A DNA stretch of 64,000 nucleotides from Saccharopolyspora hordei (GCF_013410345.1 NZ_JACCFJ010000001.1:2207001-2271000); one strand, 5' to 3'; positions 8,556-17,830 are shown, counted from the first letter of the stretch. A program made the numbers and translations. Notes: a model not told the origin generated them from the letters alone.

Positions 8556-9965
8556 TCACAGGACCGCGGACAGCCCCAGGATCACCGCGAAGGAGACGAC
8601 CGAGAGCAGCGTCTCCATCGCCGACCAGGTCTTCAAGGTCTGCCCGACGGTCATCCCGAAGTACTCCTTGACCAGCCAGAACCCGGCGTCGTTGACGTGC
8701 GAGAGGAACAGCGAGCCGGAGCCGATGGCCAGCGCGACCAGGGCGCCCTGCGCGGGCGGCATGTCGACCACCATCGGCGCCACCATCCCGGCCGCCGAGA
8801 TCGTGGCCACCGTGGCCGACCCGGTGGCGACCCGGATGCCGACCGCGATCAGCCAGCCCAGCACCAGCGGAGAGAGGTGCGCCCCGCTGGCCAGGTCGGT
8901 GATCATGGTGTTCACCCCGGAGTCGACCAGGGTCTGCTTGAAACCACCGCCGGCGCCGACGATGAGGATGATCCCGGCGATCGCGGGCAGCGAGCCGCCG
9001 ACCACGTCGGCGAGCCGGTTGCGGCTGAACCGGGCGCCGGTGCCGAGCACCACGATGGCGATCAGCACGGTGAGCATCATGGCGACCACCGGGGTGCCGA
9101 TGGTGTCGAGCACCCGGTAGCCGACGGTCCCCTCGGCCAGCGTCAGGTCGGCCACGGACTTGCCGAGCATGAGCACCACGGGCAGCAGCAGCATGGTGAC
9201 GGCGGCGAGGAAGCTGGGCCGCTTCTCCGGTGCGGTCTCCGTCGCGGACCCGCCGAGCAGGTGGGCGGCCGGGGACAGCGGCACGCGCTGGGCGATGAAG
9301 GCGCCGAACACCGGACCGGCGACGATGGCGGTCGGGATCGACACGAGCACGCCGAGCGCGAGGGTGGTGCCCAGGTCGACGTGCAGCGCGTCGACCGCGG
9401 CGAGCGGGCCGGGGTGCGGCGGGACGAGCCCGTGCAGGATCGACAGCCCGGCCAGCGCGGGGATGCCGATGCGCAGCATCGGCTGCTCGGACCGGCTGGC
9501 CACCATGACCACGACCGGGACCAGCAGCACGACGCCGACCTCGAAGAACATCGGCAGACCCAGCAGCGCGGCGATGAACACCATCGCCCACGGCAGGGTG
9601 CGCTGCGTGGTGCGGCGCAGCACCGTCTCCACGACCTGCTCGGCGCCGCCGGTGTCGGTGAGCAGCTTGCCGAGCATCGCGCCGAGCGCCACGAGCAGGC
9701 CGACGTCGCCGACCGTCCCGCCGAGGCCTTCGGTGAAGGTGTCGACCAGGTCGCTGAACGGCATCCCGGCGACCACGCCGAGCGTGGTGGCGCCCAGGGC
9801 CAGGGACAGGAAGGGGTGCAGCTTCGCCCAGCTGATCAGCACCACGATGACGGCGATGCCGGCGATGGCCGCGGTGAGCAGGCGGGCGTCGTGCGCGCTC
9901 CACGCGCCGGGCTCCGGGGCCTGGGCGAGGGCGGCGGTGAGGCTGCCGCGAAGGCTGGTTGGCAT
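8556..9965 (-). CDS. gntP: Gluconate:H+ symporter, GntP family
   Basis: An integral membrane permease of 469 residues with about 12-14 hydrophobic segments and the GntP hallmarks GLPMFFEVGVVLLVPVV, HGLVPPHPGPLAAVDAL, GNTM-like VNTMITDLASG, and SVATATISAAGM-like SATVATISAAGMVAP. The family imports gluconate and related sugar acids with protons. ATG 9965 is preferred over one 12 codons upstream because GAGGAG lies nine bases ahead of it. Divergent from the FadR-type regulator at 10119, with a 22-bp AT-rich palindrome between, so it is probably repressed by that protein. No gluconate kinase is nearby. Confidence 0.9.
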   Translation of the reverse strand: MPTSLRGSLTAALAQAPEPGAWSAHDARLLTAAIAGIAVIVVLISWAKLHPFLSLALGATTLGVVAGMPFSDLVDTFTEGLGGTVGDVGLLVALGAMLGKLLTDTGGAEQVVETVLRRTTQRTLPWAMVFIAALLGLPMFFEVGVVLLVPVVVMVASRSEQPMLRIGIPALAGLSILHGLVPPHPGPLAAVDALHVDLGTTLALGVLVSIPTAIVAGPVFGAFIAQRVPLSPAAHLLGGSATETAPEKRPSFLAAVTMLLLPVVLMLGKSVADLTLAEGTVGYRVLDTIGTPVVAMMLTVLIAIVVLGTGARFSRNRLADVVGGSLPAIAGIILIVGAGGGFKQTLVDSGVNTMITDLASGAHLSPLVLGWLIAVGIRVATGSATVATISAAGMVAPMVVDMPPAQGALVALAIGSGSLFLSHVNDAGFWLVKEYFGMTVGQTLKTWSAMETLLSVVSFAVILGLSAVL

Positions 9966-10008
9966 GGAGGGGCTCCTCGTTGAGCAGCTGGTGCGCGGCA
10001 CAGCCTAA

Positions 10009-10030
10009 GCAATAAGTATGACTTTATTGC
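10009..10030. promoter_or_regulatory. Palindromic operator between gntP and its regulator
   Basis: GCAATAA, 8 bases, TTATTGC: perfect 7-bp arms in a very AT-rich spot in otherwise GC-rich DNA, 44 bases before the permease ATG and 89 before the regulator ATG. An extra AAGTATG occurs inside it and again at 10045-10051. The position and symmetry fit the site of the divergent GntR-family regulator. Confidence 0.6.
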
Positions 10031-10118
10031 CATGTTGACCGATCAAGTATGCCTGTTGTTCCCGTCACCCGTCCGTTCCGGCCTATGTTCGAGGCGGTCG
10101 ACGACGGGAAGGGGCGAC

Positions 10119-10835
10119 ATGGCCGGCGGGCTGCACGACAGGGTCCTGGACGTGCTCGGGCACGAGATCGCCGCCGGCACGCACCCGCCCGGCAGCGTCC
10201 TGCGCACCGAGGACGTCGAGCAGCGGTTCGGCATCTCCCGCAGCGTCGCCCGCGAGGTCGTGCGCAGCCTCGCCTCGATCCGGCTGGTGGTCGGCCGCCA
10301 GCGGGTCGGGACCGTGGTGCGCCCGCGCGAGGACTGGAACGCCTTCGACCCGCAGCTCATCCGCTGGCAGCTGGCGGCCGACCGCACCGCGCAGCTGAAG
10401 ACCCTCGCGGAGCTGCGCACCGCGGTGGAACCGGTGGCCGCGGCGGCGGCCGCCCAGCGCGCCTCGCACGAGGACGCGGCCCGGCTGGTGTCGCTGTCCG
10501 AGCGGATGGTCGCCACCGCGCGCGCCGGCGACCTGGACACCTTCATGGCCGCCGACGTCGAGTTCCACCGGCTGGTGCTGACGGCGTCGGGCAACGAGAT
10601 GTTCGCCCAGCTGCACGAGGTCGTCGAGGAGCTGCTGCGCTGGCGGGCCGGGCACGGCCTGATGCCCGAACACCCGCGCCCGGTAGCAGTACGGTTGCAC
10701 TGCGAGATCGCGGAGTGCATCCGCAGCGGTGATCGGGCGCGGGCGGAGGGGGCCATGCGCGAACTGGTCGCCGAAGCGCTGGAGGGAACCCTCGCCGGTC
10801 TGGCGGACCAGCAGGCTCCCGCCGTCCCCAGCTAG
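10119..10835 (+). CDS. FadR-type (FCD) GntR regulator of gluconate uptake
   Basis: A 238-residue transcription factor. Residues 1-70 form the winged helix (HDRVLDVLGHEIAAG, GSVLRTEDVEQRFGISRSVAREVVRSL, VVGRQRVGTVVRP). The rest is an FCD ligand domain with the metal-ligand pattern (AADVEFHRLVL... and VRLHCEIAECI). ATG 10119 follows GGAAGGGG. Its divergent position next to gntP and the palindrome between them suggest it senses gluconate or a phosphorylated derivative; the ligand is inferred. Confidence 0.85.
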   Translation: MAGGLHDRVLDVLGHEIAAGTHPPGSVLRTEDVEQRFGISRSVAREVVRSLASIRLVVGRQRVGTVVRPREDWNAFDPQLIRWQLAADRTAQLKTLAELRTAVEPVAAAAAAQRASHEDAARLVSLSERMVATARAGDLDTFMAADVEFHRLVLTASGNEMFAQLHEVVEELLRWRAGHGLMPEHPRPVAVRLHCEIAECIRSGDRARAEGAMRELVAEALEGTLAGLADQQAPAVPS

Positions 10836-10837
10836 GT

Positions 10838-10853
10838 GTCCCGAGGCCGGGAC
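10838..10853. terminator. Short hairpin between convergent genes
   Basis: GTCCCG (10838-10843) and CGGGAC (10848-10853) around a 4-nt loop directly after the regulator stop. Weak but well placed between two convergent genes. Confidence 0.35.
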
Positions 10854-10881
10854 GGCGGCTCGCCAGTCGCGTGCGGCCTGG

Positions 10882-11562
10882 TCAGTAACCCATGTAGCTA
10901 CCGCCGCTGCGAACGCCGGAGACGCCGGGGACGTCGCTCACCGATCCGTACCGGGCGATCGCGTAGCGGGTGGCCGCGATGATGTTGTCCACCGGGTCGT
11001 AGATGTTCTCGTGCCCGGGGAGCGCGAAGGACTCGAAGGTCGGCTCGATGGTCTGCATCAGACCGATCGACGGGGTGCCGGCCGCGGCGTTGGAGTCCCA
11101 GTCGTTCGTGGCGGTCGGGTCGCCGTTGGACTCGTGCATGATGATCGTGCGGATGGCCTCGGGGTCGACCTGGTCGCGCGAGACGCCGTTCTGCTCCATG
11201 ACGCGGACGGCCTCGTCGATCCACGCGCCGATGTGGTCCACCGGCTTCTGCTCGACCGGCTGCTCCGGCGCGGGGGCCGCCTCCGGCGCGGGTGCAGCCT
11301 CGGGGGCGGGCTGCGGCGCCGGGGCGGGGGCCGGTGCGGCGGGAAGCGGCGCGGAGTCGTTGACGGGGGAAACGACTGCGGCCGTCTTCACTCGGGGTTG
11401 CTCGGCACCGGTGCCGGCCATGCCGGTGAACGCGCCCAGGACGCCGAACGCGGCCACCGCGGTGCCGACCTGCAGCGCTCGCGTCTTCGGGGGGACGCGG
11501 TGCTGGCGCTTCGGGGCGTCGCCGAGGAACGTCGCGCGCAGCCGGCTCGCCGTGTTCGACAC
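10882..11562 (-). CDS. Secreted or membrane-anchored lytic transglycosylase-like protein
   Basis: A 226-residue protein with a hydrophobic helix near residues 30-50 (VGTAVAAFGVLGAFTGMAG), then a long Pro/Ala/Glu linker, then a C-terminal SLT-like lysozyme fold (IRTIIMHESNGDPTATNDWD, SIGLMQTIEPTFESF, YDPVDNIIAATRYAIARYG). The Glu in MHESNG is the expected catalytic acid for cleaving peptidoglycan glycan strands. GTG 11562 is chosen because AGAGGA precedes it; an upstream in-frame ATG at 11712 would add 50 polar residues. Actinomycete genomes carry several such proteins; which role this one has (growth, sporulation, resuscitation) cannot be read from sequence. Confidence 0.82.
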   Translation of the reverse strand: MSNTASRLRATFLGDAPKRQHRVPPKTRALQVGTAVAAFGVLGAFTGMAGTGAEQPRVKTAAVVSPVNDSAPLPAAPAPAPAPQPAPEAAPAPEAAPAPEQPVEQKPVDHIGAWIDEAVRVMEQNGVSRDQVDPEAIRTIIMHESNGDPTATNDWDSNAAAGTPSIGLMQTIEPTFESFALPGHENIYDPVDNIIAATRYAIARYGSVSDVPGVSGVRSGGSYMGY

Positions 11563-11899
11563 CGTCCTCTCCCCACGGTGCGAACGCGTCGGCCGGCTCC
11601 CTCGGCCGTCGGGGGTGTGCTCGTCGGGTACGTGGTCGTTGAGGTGATGGTCTTCGGGGTTCACGCATCCCAGGTTCCAGCACGGAGAGTGCACACGCAC
11701 CGAGGTTTGCACCTAGGCAAGTACCTAGATTCGACTGGTCGGGGGACTACGGCGCGATCGACAACTACGGAAAGTGAGAACCTGGGGGCTCATCGCACCG
11801 TGCCGGCGCGCACCGCGGTCAGGACGTGCGGGCGCACCGGGCTCGGTGCCGCGGGGAGCGTGGGGACCGCCGTCGGGCGGTGGAGGTGCCGGGGGTGGG
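11563..11899. other. Intergenic stretch, mostly leader of the transglycosylase-like gene
   Basis: No gene seen. On the leftward strand it would be the 5' leader of the gene starting at 11562. It includes a CCTAGG palindrome (11712-11717) with ACCTAG repeated at 11723-11728. I checked it for a cyclic-di-AMP (ydaO) riboswitch, common ahead of such genes in actinomycetes, and did not find a convincing match. Confidence 0.4.
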
Positions 11900-14257
11900 T
11901 CAGCGCGGGGCGGGGTCGGCGGGTGCGCCGGTCCCGCGCTGGGCGGCCACCCACCCGGCGATCTGCGCGCGCGAGGAGAAGTCGAGCTTGGTCAGGATGT
12001 TCTGCACGTGGCCCTCCACGGTGCGCTGCGCGATGACCAGGCTCTCCGCGATCTCCTTGTTCGTGTTGCCCTGCGCGACCAGCTCCGCGATCTGCCGCTC
12101 GCGGCGCGTGAGCGGCATCGGATGGACGTTCTCCTCGCTGCGCGCCCGGGCGTGCCGCTTGGTCTCCAGCGCGAAGTCGATGAGGTGCGGCACGGACAGC
12201 CGGCGGCCCCGGTCGAAGGCCTCCTGGAACGCCTCCTCGCCCAGCGCCGAGCGGGTCTGCGACAGGTGGGCCTCGTGGTCGGTGGCGAACGGCGCCCAGA
12301 ACCCGGGCGCGGCGGACACCGCGTCCCAGACCGACGAGGCCGCGCCGAACAGCCGCGCGGCGCGGTCGTGCTTGCCCTGCCGCTGGGCGATCCAGGCGAG
12401 GCTGTCGATGCCGAGGGCGATGCCCAGCCGGTTGTCCAGCTTCCGCTGCAGCCGGACGGCCTTCTTCGCCGCCGTCTCGGCCCGCTCCAGCTCGCCGCGC
12501 ACCGCCTCGGTCTGCGCCGACGCCCACAGCGCGTAGGACCGCCAGTACAGCTCACCGTGCTCGGTGGCCAGCCGGACGCAGTCCTCCAGCGCCTCGAGAC
12601 CGCTCTCGGGGTCCTCGTGGAGCCCCTTGACCAGGCCCAGGCCGAACAGCGCGAACAGCTCCCCGGGCAGCGAGCCGTGCTTGCGGAACTGCGCGAGCGC
12701 GTCTTCCACCAGCGAGATCGCGCGCGCCGCGTTGTTGTCCGCGAACGCCGCCAGGCCCCGCACCAGCGCCAGGTACGGCTTCTCGGCCTCCTCGCCGCGC
12801 TGCGTGGCCAGCACCGTCGCCTGCTCCAGGGTCGAGCGCACGCTGTCCAGGTCACCGTGCAGCAGCGCGAACCACGCGCTGATCCGCAGCGCGCGCACCC
12901 GCTCGGGCACGTCGCGCGGGGTGCTGGCCAGCACCTGCTCCAGCCAGTGGCGCGCCTCGCCGTTGAGCCCGCGGATGACCCAGTACGGCCACAGGTCGGT
13001 GGCCAGCGCCAGCGCCGTGCCCGCGGTGTCGGGGTGCGCCGCGGCCGTCTGCAGCGCGGTGCGCAGGTTGCCCTGCTCGCTGCGCATCCGCTGCACCCAC
13101 TCGACCTGGTCCGGGCCGATCCAGCTGTCGGCGAAGCGCTCGGCGAGGGCGCTGAAGAACGACAGGTGCCGCCGCTGCATGGCGTCCAGCTCGCCGAACT
13201 CCTCGAGCTTGTCCTGCCCGTACTCGCGCAGCGCGTGCGGCAGCCGGAAGCGGGCCTCGCCGCTCTCCTCCACGCGCAGCAGCACGGACTTGTCCACCAG
13301 CGAGTGGACCGAGCTCAGCACGTCGGAGCCGGACAGGACGTCGCGGACCACGTGCTCGGCGGCGGCCAGGTCGAAGGTGCCGGAGAACACCGACATCCGC
13401 GCCCACGCCAGCCGGTCCTGGTCGGAGGCCAGCTCGTAGCTCCAGTCGATCAGCGCGCGCAGCGACCGCTGCCGGGCCGGGGCGCTGCGGCGGCCCTCGG
13501 TGAGCAGGTCGTACCGCTCGGCGAGGCGCTCCTCCAGCTGCTGCACGGACAGTGAGCGCAGCCGCACCGCGGCCAGCTCGATGGCCAGCGGGTTGCCGTC
13601 GAGGTGGTGGCACAGCCGCATCAGCGCGGTGGCGTTCTCCGGCGTCACCTCGAACTCGGGCACCGCCGCCCGGGCCCGGTCGACGAACAGGCGCACCGAG
13701 GCGAACTGCTCGTGGGCCTCCGGCGGCGGCAGGTGCTCGATGTCGGGCACCTGCAGCGGCGGCACGACCATGGTGGCCTCGCCGGCGACGCCGAGGGACT
13801 GCCGGCTGGTGGCCAGCACCCGCACGCCGGGGCACCACCGCACCACCGCGTCCACCAGCAGCGCGACCTCGTCGACCACGTGCTCGCAGTTGTCCAGCAC
13901 GAGCAGCATCTCGCGGTTCTTGAGCTGCTCGACGACGGTGTCGAGGTCCTCGCCGGCGCTGGGGCCGCCGATGCCGAGCTGCTCGACGACCGTGTCGATC
14001 ACGCGGGACCGGTCCTGGAGGTCCTCGAGTCCGACGTACCAGGCCTTGTCCCGGAACGAGCGGCGCATGCCGGCGGCCACCCGGATGGCGAGCCGCGTCT
14101 TGCCGACCCCGCCGGGCCCGGTGAGGGTGACGACACGGGACTCCGCGAGCAGCCGCTTGGTCAGGGTGATCTCACGGCGCCGGCCGACGAAGCTCGTGAC
14201 GTCGGCCGGGAGGTTGCCCGCTGCATCCCGCACGCGGGCGCGCGCAGTAGAGACCAC
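11900..14257 (-). CDS. Large ATPase/TPR regulator with C-terminal LuxR HTH
   Basis: A 785-residue signal-transduction ATPase. The N-terminal FVGRRREI box and Walker A GPGGVGKTRLA (about residues 46-56) start an NB-ARC/AAA-type domain with Walker B LLVLDNCEHVVDE. The middle (about 400-690) is helical and TPR-like. The last 65 residues form a LuxR/GerE helix-turn-helix (LTRRERQIAELVAQGNTNKEIAESL...VEGHVQNILTKL). This layout matches the COG3903-type predicted ATPase regulators widespread in actinomycetes, sometimes grouped with LAL regulators. Start is GTG 14257. No target is suggested by the neighbours. Confidence 0.85.
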   Translation of the reverse strand: MVSTARARVRDAAGNLPADVTSFVGRRREITLTKRLLAESRVVTLTGPGGVGKTRLAIRVAAGMRRSFRDKAWYVGLEDLQDRSRVIDTVVEQLGIGGPSAGEDLDTVVEQLKNREMLLVLDNCEHVVDEVALLVDAVVRWCPGVRVLATSRQSLGVAGEATMVVPPLQVPDIEHLPPPEAHEQFASVRLFVDRARAAVPEFEVTPENATALMRLCHHLDGNPLAIELAAVRLRSLSVQQLEERLAERYDLLTEGRRSAPARQRSLRALIDWSYELASDQDRLAWARMSVFSGTFDLAAAEHVVRDVLSGSDVLSSVHSLVDKSVLLRVEESGEARFRLPHALREYGQDKLEEFGELDAMQRRHLSFFSALAERFADSWIGPDQVEWVQRMRSEQGNLRTALQTAAAHPDTAGTALALATDLWPYWVIRGLNGEARHWLEQVLASTPRDVPERVRALRISAWFALLHGDLDSVRSTLEQATVLATQRGEEAEKPYLALVRGLAAFADNNAARAISLVEDALAQFRKHGSLPGELFALFGLGLVKGLHEDPESGLEALEDCVRLATEHGELYWRSYALWASAQTEAVRGELERAETAAKKAVRLQRKLDNRLGIALGIDSLAWIAQRQGKHDRAARLFGAASSVWDAVSAAPGFWAPFATDHEAHLSQTRSALGEEAFQEAFDRGRRLSVPHLIDFALETKRHARARSEENVHPMPLTRRERQIAELVAQGNTNKEIAESLVIAQRTVEGHVQNILTKLDFSSRAQIAGWVAAQRGTGAPADPAPR

Positions 14258-14411
14258 GCCACGAGCTTAACCGTCGGGAAGGCCGCTGACCTGCGATCTT
14301 GTCCGCGCTCACTTGCCGTCACCCAGTCGGGTGGCGACCGGCGCGGTGGTCCTCTCGTACTACCCACGCCGGGTGAACGACTCACGAGTTCGCGAGCGAA
14401 CCGCAGCCGCC

Positions 14412-15131
14412 TCAGACCTGACCGACGAAGTACACGGTGTCCTGGGTGAACGGGCTCGGCTGCACCGAGACCTGGAGCTCACCCGGCTCGCTGCCGATCT
14501 CGAACACCGACGTGTAGATCACGTCGTCGCCGGACGGGACCTCCACGTCCGGCACGACGTCCCCTGCGGCGAGGTCCTGCTGCGGGACGCGGCCGTTGTG
14601 CTGGGCGGTGATCTGCGACAGCACGACGTTGTACGCCCGCGCGCCCTCGTTGCGGACCCGCACATCGAACTGGACTTACCGCTTGCCCGCCGGAGGCCGC
14701 TCGAAGACGTTCGACTTCGTGCAGGGCTCGGGCTCGGAGATCGTGATGACCTCACCGGTCGACCACTTGTGGCTCCGGCCGAAGCCCAGCCGCACCGGTT
14801 CCCCGGACGTCGCCACCTAGCCGTCCGCCAGGACGCTAGTGCCGAGGGCCTCGTCGAGCGCCTGCGAGAAGACCACCTGTGCCACGACGGTCACCACGAC
14901 CGCCAGGACGCGCAGGCCGGAGGCGATGCCCGCCATCGCCTTCTTGGTGCCGAACAGGGCGATCACGCCGAGGAGCAGACCGACGAATGCGGCCACCGCC
15001 GTCACGTTGTTCAGGATCGGGACGACCGACCCCACCACGCCCACGATCCCGAGCACCAGCGCGGCGATCGCGAGTCCCTTGAACTTCGTCCGCTGCGGAG
15101 GCGCGTACGGGCGCGGAGCCTGCTGGGGCAT
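14412..15131 (-). pseudogene. DUF4190/DUF4352-type membrane protein with two in-frame stops
   Basis: One continuous leftward frame from ATG 15131 (GAGGGGA upstream) to the stop at 14412, interrupted by TAG at 14817-14819 and TAA at 14676-14678. Segment 1 has a Pro-rich head and two or three membrane helices (GLAIAALVLGIVGVVGSVVPIL; VAAFVGLLLGVIALFG), as in DUF4190. Segments 2 and 3 read LGFGRSHKWSTGEVITISEPEP, then PPAGKR-stop-VQFDVRVRNEGARAYN, then ...VYTSVFEIGSEPGELQVSV-like, as in the extracellular DUF4352 domain. All three pieces share one frame without gaps, so only two point changes separate this from an intact protein of about 239 residues. The second stop sits where family members usually have an aromatic residue (TAC to TAA). 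Confidence 0.8.
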
Positions 15132-15256
15132 GGAGATCCCCTCGTTCGTCACTGCGGTCCTTGCCTGATCCCTCCCGAGATCGCCGGACATCTTGGGGAC
15201 GGTTCGTGATCGGCTGTTCACTGAGGGTGATATCGCTGTGCGGCTAGGCTCGGCGC

Positions 15257-15922
15257 GTGCGGTTCGAGGGTTTCGGGGACGGTGCCGTCGAGTTCTTCGA
15301 CGGGTTGGAGGCGGACAACTCGAAGGCCTTCTGGAGTGACAACCTGGCGCTGTACCGGGAGCACGTGCGCGGGCCGATGGAGGCGTTGATCGCCGAGCTG
15401 GAACCCGAGTTCGGGCCCGGCTTCGGCGTCGGCAAGGTGTTCCGGCCGCACCGCGACGTGCGGTTCAGCCGGGACAAGTCGCCGTACAAGACGCACTGCG
15501 GGGCGGTGGTCGAGCGGGGGCGCGGCGGCGGCGCCTTCTACGTCGACATCAGCGCCGCCGGCATGACCGTCGCCGGCGGCTGCTTCCACACCGAGTCCGA
15601 CCAGCTCGCCCGGTTCCGCACCGCCGTGGACACCGACGTCCACGGCGACCACCTGCGGCGGCTGCTGGACGCGCTGGCGGCGTCCGGCTGGGAGATCACC
15701 GGCGACGTGCTCAGGAGCCGTCCGCGCGGGGTCGCCGCCGACCACCCGCGGCTGGACCTGCTGCGGCACCGCACGCTGTACGCGGTCCAGCTCTGGGAAC
15801 CCGACGACGCGCTGCACGACCGCAGGTGCCTGGACCGGGTGCGTCGCGCGTGGGAGCAGCTGCGGGAGCTCAACCAGTGGTGCGCCGACCACGTCGGCGT
15901 CACGGAGAAGACCTGCCGCTGA
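15257..15922 (+). CDS. DUF2461 (TIGR02453) family protein
   Basis: A 221-residue protein of the DUF2461 family, recognised by FFDGLEADNSKAFW near the start, FRPHRDVRFSRDKSPYKTH in the middle and the GAFYVDISAAGMTVAGG stretch. Members are cytosolic, widespread and without proven function. GTG 15257 is the first plausible start, right after a TAGGCT-like -10 region. Its last 23 bases overlap the end of the convergent VanZ-like gene. Confidence 0.85.
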   Translation: MRFEGFGDGAVEFFDGLEADNSKAFWSDNLALYREHVRGPMEALIAELEPEFGPGFGVGKVFRPHRDVRFSRDKSPYKTHCGAVVERGRGGGAFYVDISAAGMTVAGGCFHTESDQLARFRTAVDTDVHGDHLRRLLDALAASGWEITGDVLRSRPRGVAADHPRLDLLRHRTLYAVQLWEPDDALHDRRCLDRVRRAWEQLRELNQWCADHVGVTEKTCR

Positions 15923-16292
15923 CCTTCCGCGTCAGCGCCACGACCGCCCAGCCGATCGCCGCACCCGCGACGTCCACCAGGCCGTCGACCACGTCACAGC
16001 TGCGCCCGATCGGCAGCAGGCCCTGCAGCACCTCCGACACCGCGGCGTAGCCGGCCAGTGCGGGCAGCAGCGTCACCGCCGGGATCCCCGCGGTCCGGCC
16101 GGTGAGGGCCAGGGCCGCGAACAGGGCGGCGTGCACCACCTTGTCCGTGCCGGGCGGCGCGGTCGGCACCCCTGACGCGGGCATGAACAGCACGAGCAGG
16201 CTCACCGCCACCGCGATCACGAACGGTAGCCGGGTGAGCTGCGTTCTGCACCGATCCAGCAACGATCTCCCAGGTGGGCCTGTCGGAGGCAT
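15900..16292 (-). CDS. VanZ-like membrane protein
   Basis: A 130-residue protein with three to four hydrophobic segments and the VanZ-like motif TDKVVHAALFAALAL followed by ...SEVLQGLLPIGRSCDVVDGLVDVAGAAIGW, in which the E-x-x-Q and D-x-x-D-x-x-x-N/D-type pattern is conserved. The family is named after a teicoplanin-resistance accessory protein, but stand-alone copies are common and of unknown role. Overlaps the DUF2461 gene tail to tail by 23 bp; its 5' end is 44 bp from the divergent pyk start. Confidence 0.75.
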   Translation of the reverse strand: MPPTGPPGRSLLDRCRTQLTRLPFVIAVAVSLLVLFMPASGVPTAPPGTDKVVHAALFAALALTGRTAGIPAVTLLPALAGYAAVSEVLQGLLPIGRSCDVVDGLVDVAGAAIGWAVVALTRKVSGRSSP

Positions 16293-16336
16293 GGCGCGTG
16301 CTGCGCACGCCGGTCAACAGACTACGCTGGCATGAT

Positions 16337-17758
16337 GTGAGTCGACGAGCCAAGATCGTTTGTACCATGGGCCCTGCCACCTCCACACCGGAGAAGATGG
16401 CAGAGCTCGTCAACAGCGGAATGGACGTCGCCCGGCTGAACTTCAGCCACGGCAGCCACGCCGATCACCAGCGGGTCTACGAGATGGTCCGGGCCGCGGC
16501 CAAGGAATCCGGCCGCGCCGTGGGCATCCTGGGCGACCTGCAGGGTCCGAAGATCCGGCTCGGCAAGTTCGCCGCCGGGCCGGTCGAGTGGCGCACCGGC
16601 GACATCGTGCGCATCACTGTCGACGACGTCCAGGGCACCCACGACCGGGTGTCCACGACCTACAAGGGCCTCGCCAAGGACGCCAAGCCCGGCGACCGGC
16701 TGCTGGTCGACGACGGCAAGGTGGGGCTGACCGTGACCGACGTCGAGGACAACGACGTCGTGTGCGAGGTGACCGAGGGCGGTCCCGTTTCGGACCACAA
16801 GGGGATCTCGTTGCCGGGCATGGACGTTTCGGTGCCCGCACTGTCCGAGAAGGACGTCGAGGACCTGGAGTTCGCGCTGGAGCTCGGCGTGGACTTCATC
16901 GCGCTGTCCTTCGTCCGCAGCCCGGCCGACATCGACCTGGTGCACCAGGTGATGGACCGGGTCGGCCGCCGCGTCCCGGTGATCGCGAAGCTGGAGAAGC
17001 CGGAGGCGGTGGACAACCTGGAGGCCATCGTGCTGGCCTTCGACGGCGTCATGGTCGCCCGCGGCGACCTCGGCGTCGAGCTGCCGCTGGAGCACGTTCC
17101 GCTGGTGCAGAAGAAGGCGATCCGGATCGCGCGGGAGAACGCGAAGCCGGTGATCGTCGCCACGCAGATGCTCGACTCCATGATCAACAACTCGCGCCCG
17201 ACGCGCGCGGAGACCTCCGACGTCGCCAACGCGGTGCTCGACGGCACCGACGCGGTGATGCTCTCCGGGGAGACCAGCGTCGGCCGCTACCCGGTGGAGA
17301 CGGTGCAGACGATGGCGCGCATCGTCGAAGCGGTCGAGGCCGGCTCGACGGCTCCGCCGGCGCTCAGCCACGTGCCGCGCACCAAGCGCGGCGTGATCTC
17401 CTACGCGGCTCGCGACATCGGCGAGCGCCTCAACGCCAAGGCGTTGGTGGCGTTCACGCAGTCCGGCGACACCGTGCGCCGACTGGCCCGGTTGCACACC
17501 CGGCTGCCGCTGCTGGCGTTCACCCCCGAGGAGTCGGTGCGGAGTCAGCTCGCTCTCACTTGGGGGACGGAAACGTTCTTGGTTCCTAAAGTGGACACCA
17601 CGGACCAGATGGTGCGCCAGGTCGACCAGGCGATGCTGTCCCTGGGTCGATCGCAGCGCGGTGACATGGTCGTCATCGTGGCGGGTTCCCCGCCCGGCAC
17701 GGTCGGTTCCACCAACCTCATCCGCGTGCACCGTCTGGGCGAGGAAGACCACGTCTGA
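16337..17758 (+). CDS. pyk: Pyruvate kinase
   Basis: Converts phosphoenolpyruvate and ADP to pyruvate and ATP in glycolysis. The 473-residue protein has RRAKIVCTMGPATSTPEKM at the start, the NFSHGSH motif, the catalytic-site region VIAKLEKPEAVDNLEAIV with the active-site Lys, MVARGDLGVELP, and the TSDVANAVLDGTDAVMLSGETSVGRYPVE loop. GTG 16337 gives the standard length; in-frame starts upstream add residues absent from the family. No Shine-Dalgarno sequence is visible, so the mRNA may be nearly leaderless. A hairpin at 17770-17797 follows. Confidence 0.97.
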   Translation: MSRRAKIVCTMGPATSTPEKMAELVNSGMDVARLNFSHGSHADHQRVYEMVRAAAKESGRAVGILGDLQGPKIRLGKFAAGPVEWRTGDIVRITVDDVQGTHDRVSTTYKGLAKDAKPGDRLLVDDGKVGLTVTDVEDNDVVCEVTEGGPVSDHKGISLPGMDVSVPALSEKDVEDLEFALELGVDFIALSFVRSPADIDLVHQVMDRVGRRVPVIAKLEKPEAVDNLEAIVLAFDGVMVARGDLGVELPLEHVPLVQKKAIRIARENAKPVIVATQMLDSMINNSRPTRAETSDVANAVLDGTDAVMLSGETSVGRYPVETVQTMARIVEAVEAGSTAPPALSHVPRTKRGVISYAARDIGERLNAKALVAFTQSGDTVRRLARLHTRLPLLAFTPEESVRSQLALTWGTETFLVPKVDTTDQMVRQVDQAMLSLGRSQRGDMVVIVAGSPPGTVGSTNLIRVHRLGEEDHV

Positions 17759-17769
17759 TCCGCCACCAC

Positions 17770-17797
17770 GGACGGGAGCCGCTCGGCGCTCCCGTCC
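17770..17797 (+). terminator. Hairpin terminator after pyk
   Basis: GGACGGGAGC (17770-17779) pairs perfectly with GCTCCCGTCC (17788-17797) around an 8-nt loop, 11 bases after the pyk stop. Confidence 0.65.
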
Positions 17798-17830
17798 GGC
17801 CGATCCGGCGCACGACCCGAGGAGCACGCA

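Noticed and set aside
11563-11790. Possible cyclic-di-AMP riboswitch ahead of the transglycosylase-like gene
   Set aside because: Such genes often have one, but I could not align the conserved core to this leader.
15900-15922. Tail-to-tail overlap of DUF2461 and VanZ-like genes as a sign of error
   Set aside because: Both protein ends look complete and a 23-bp convergent overlap is common in compact genomes.
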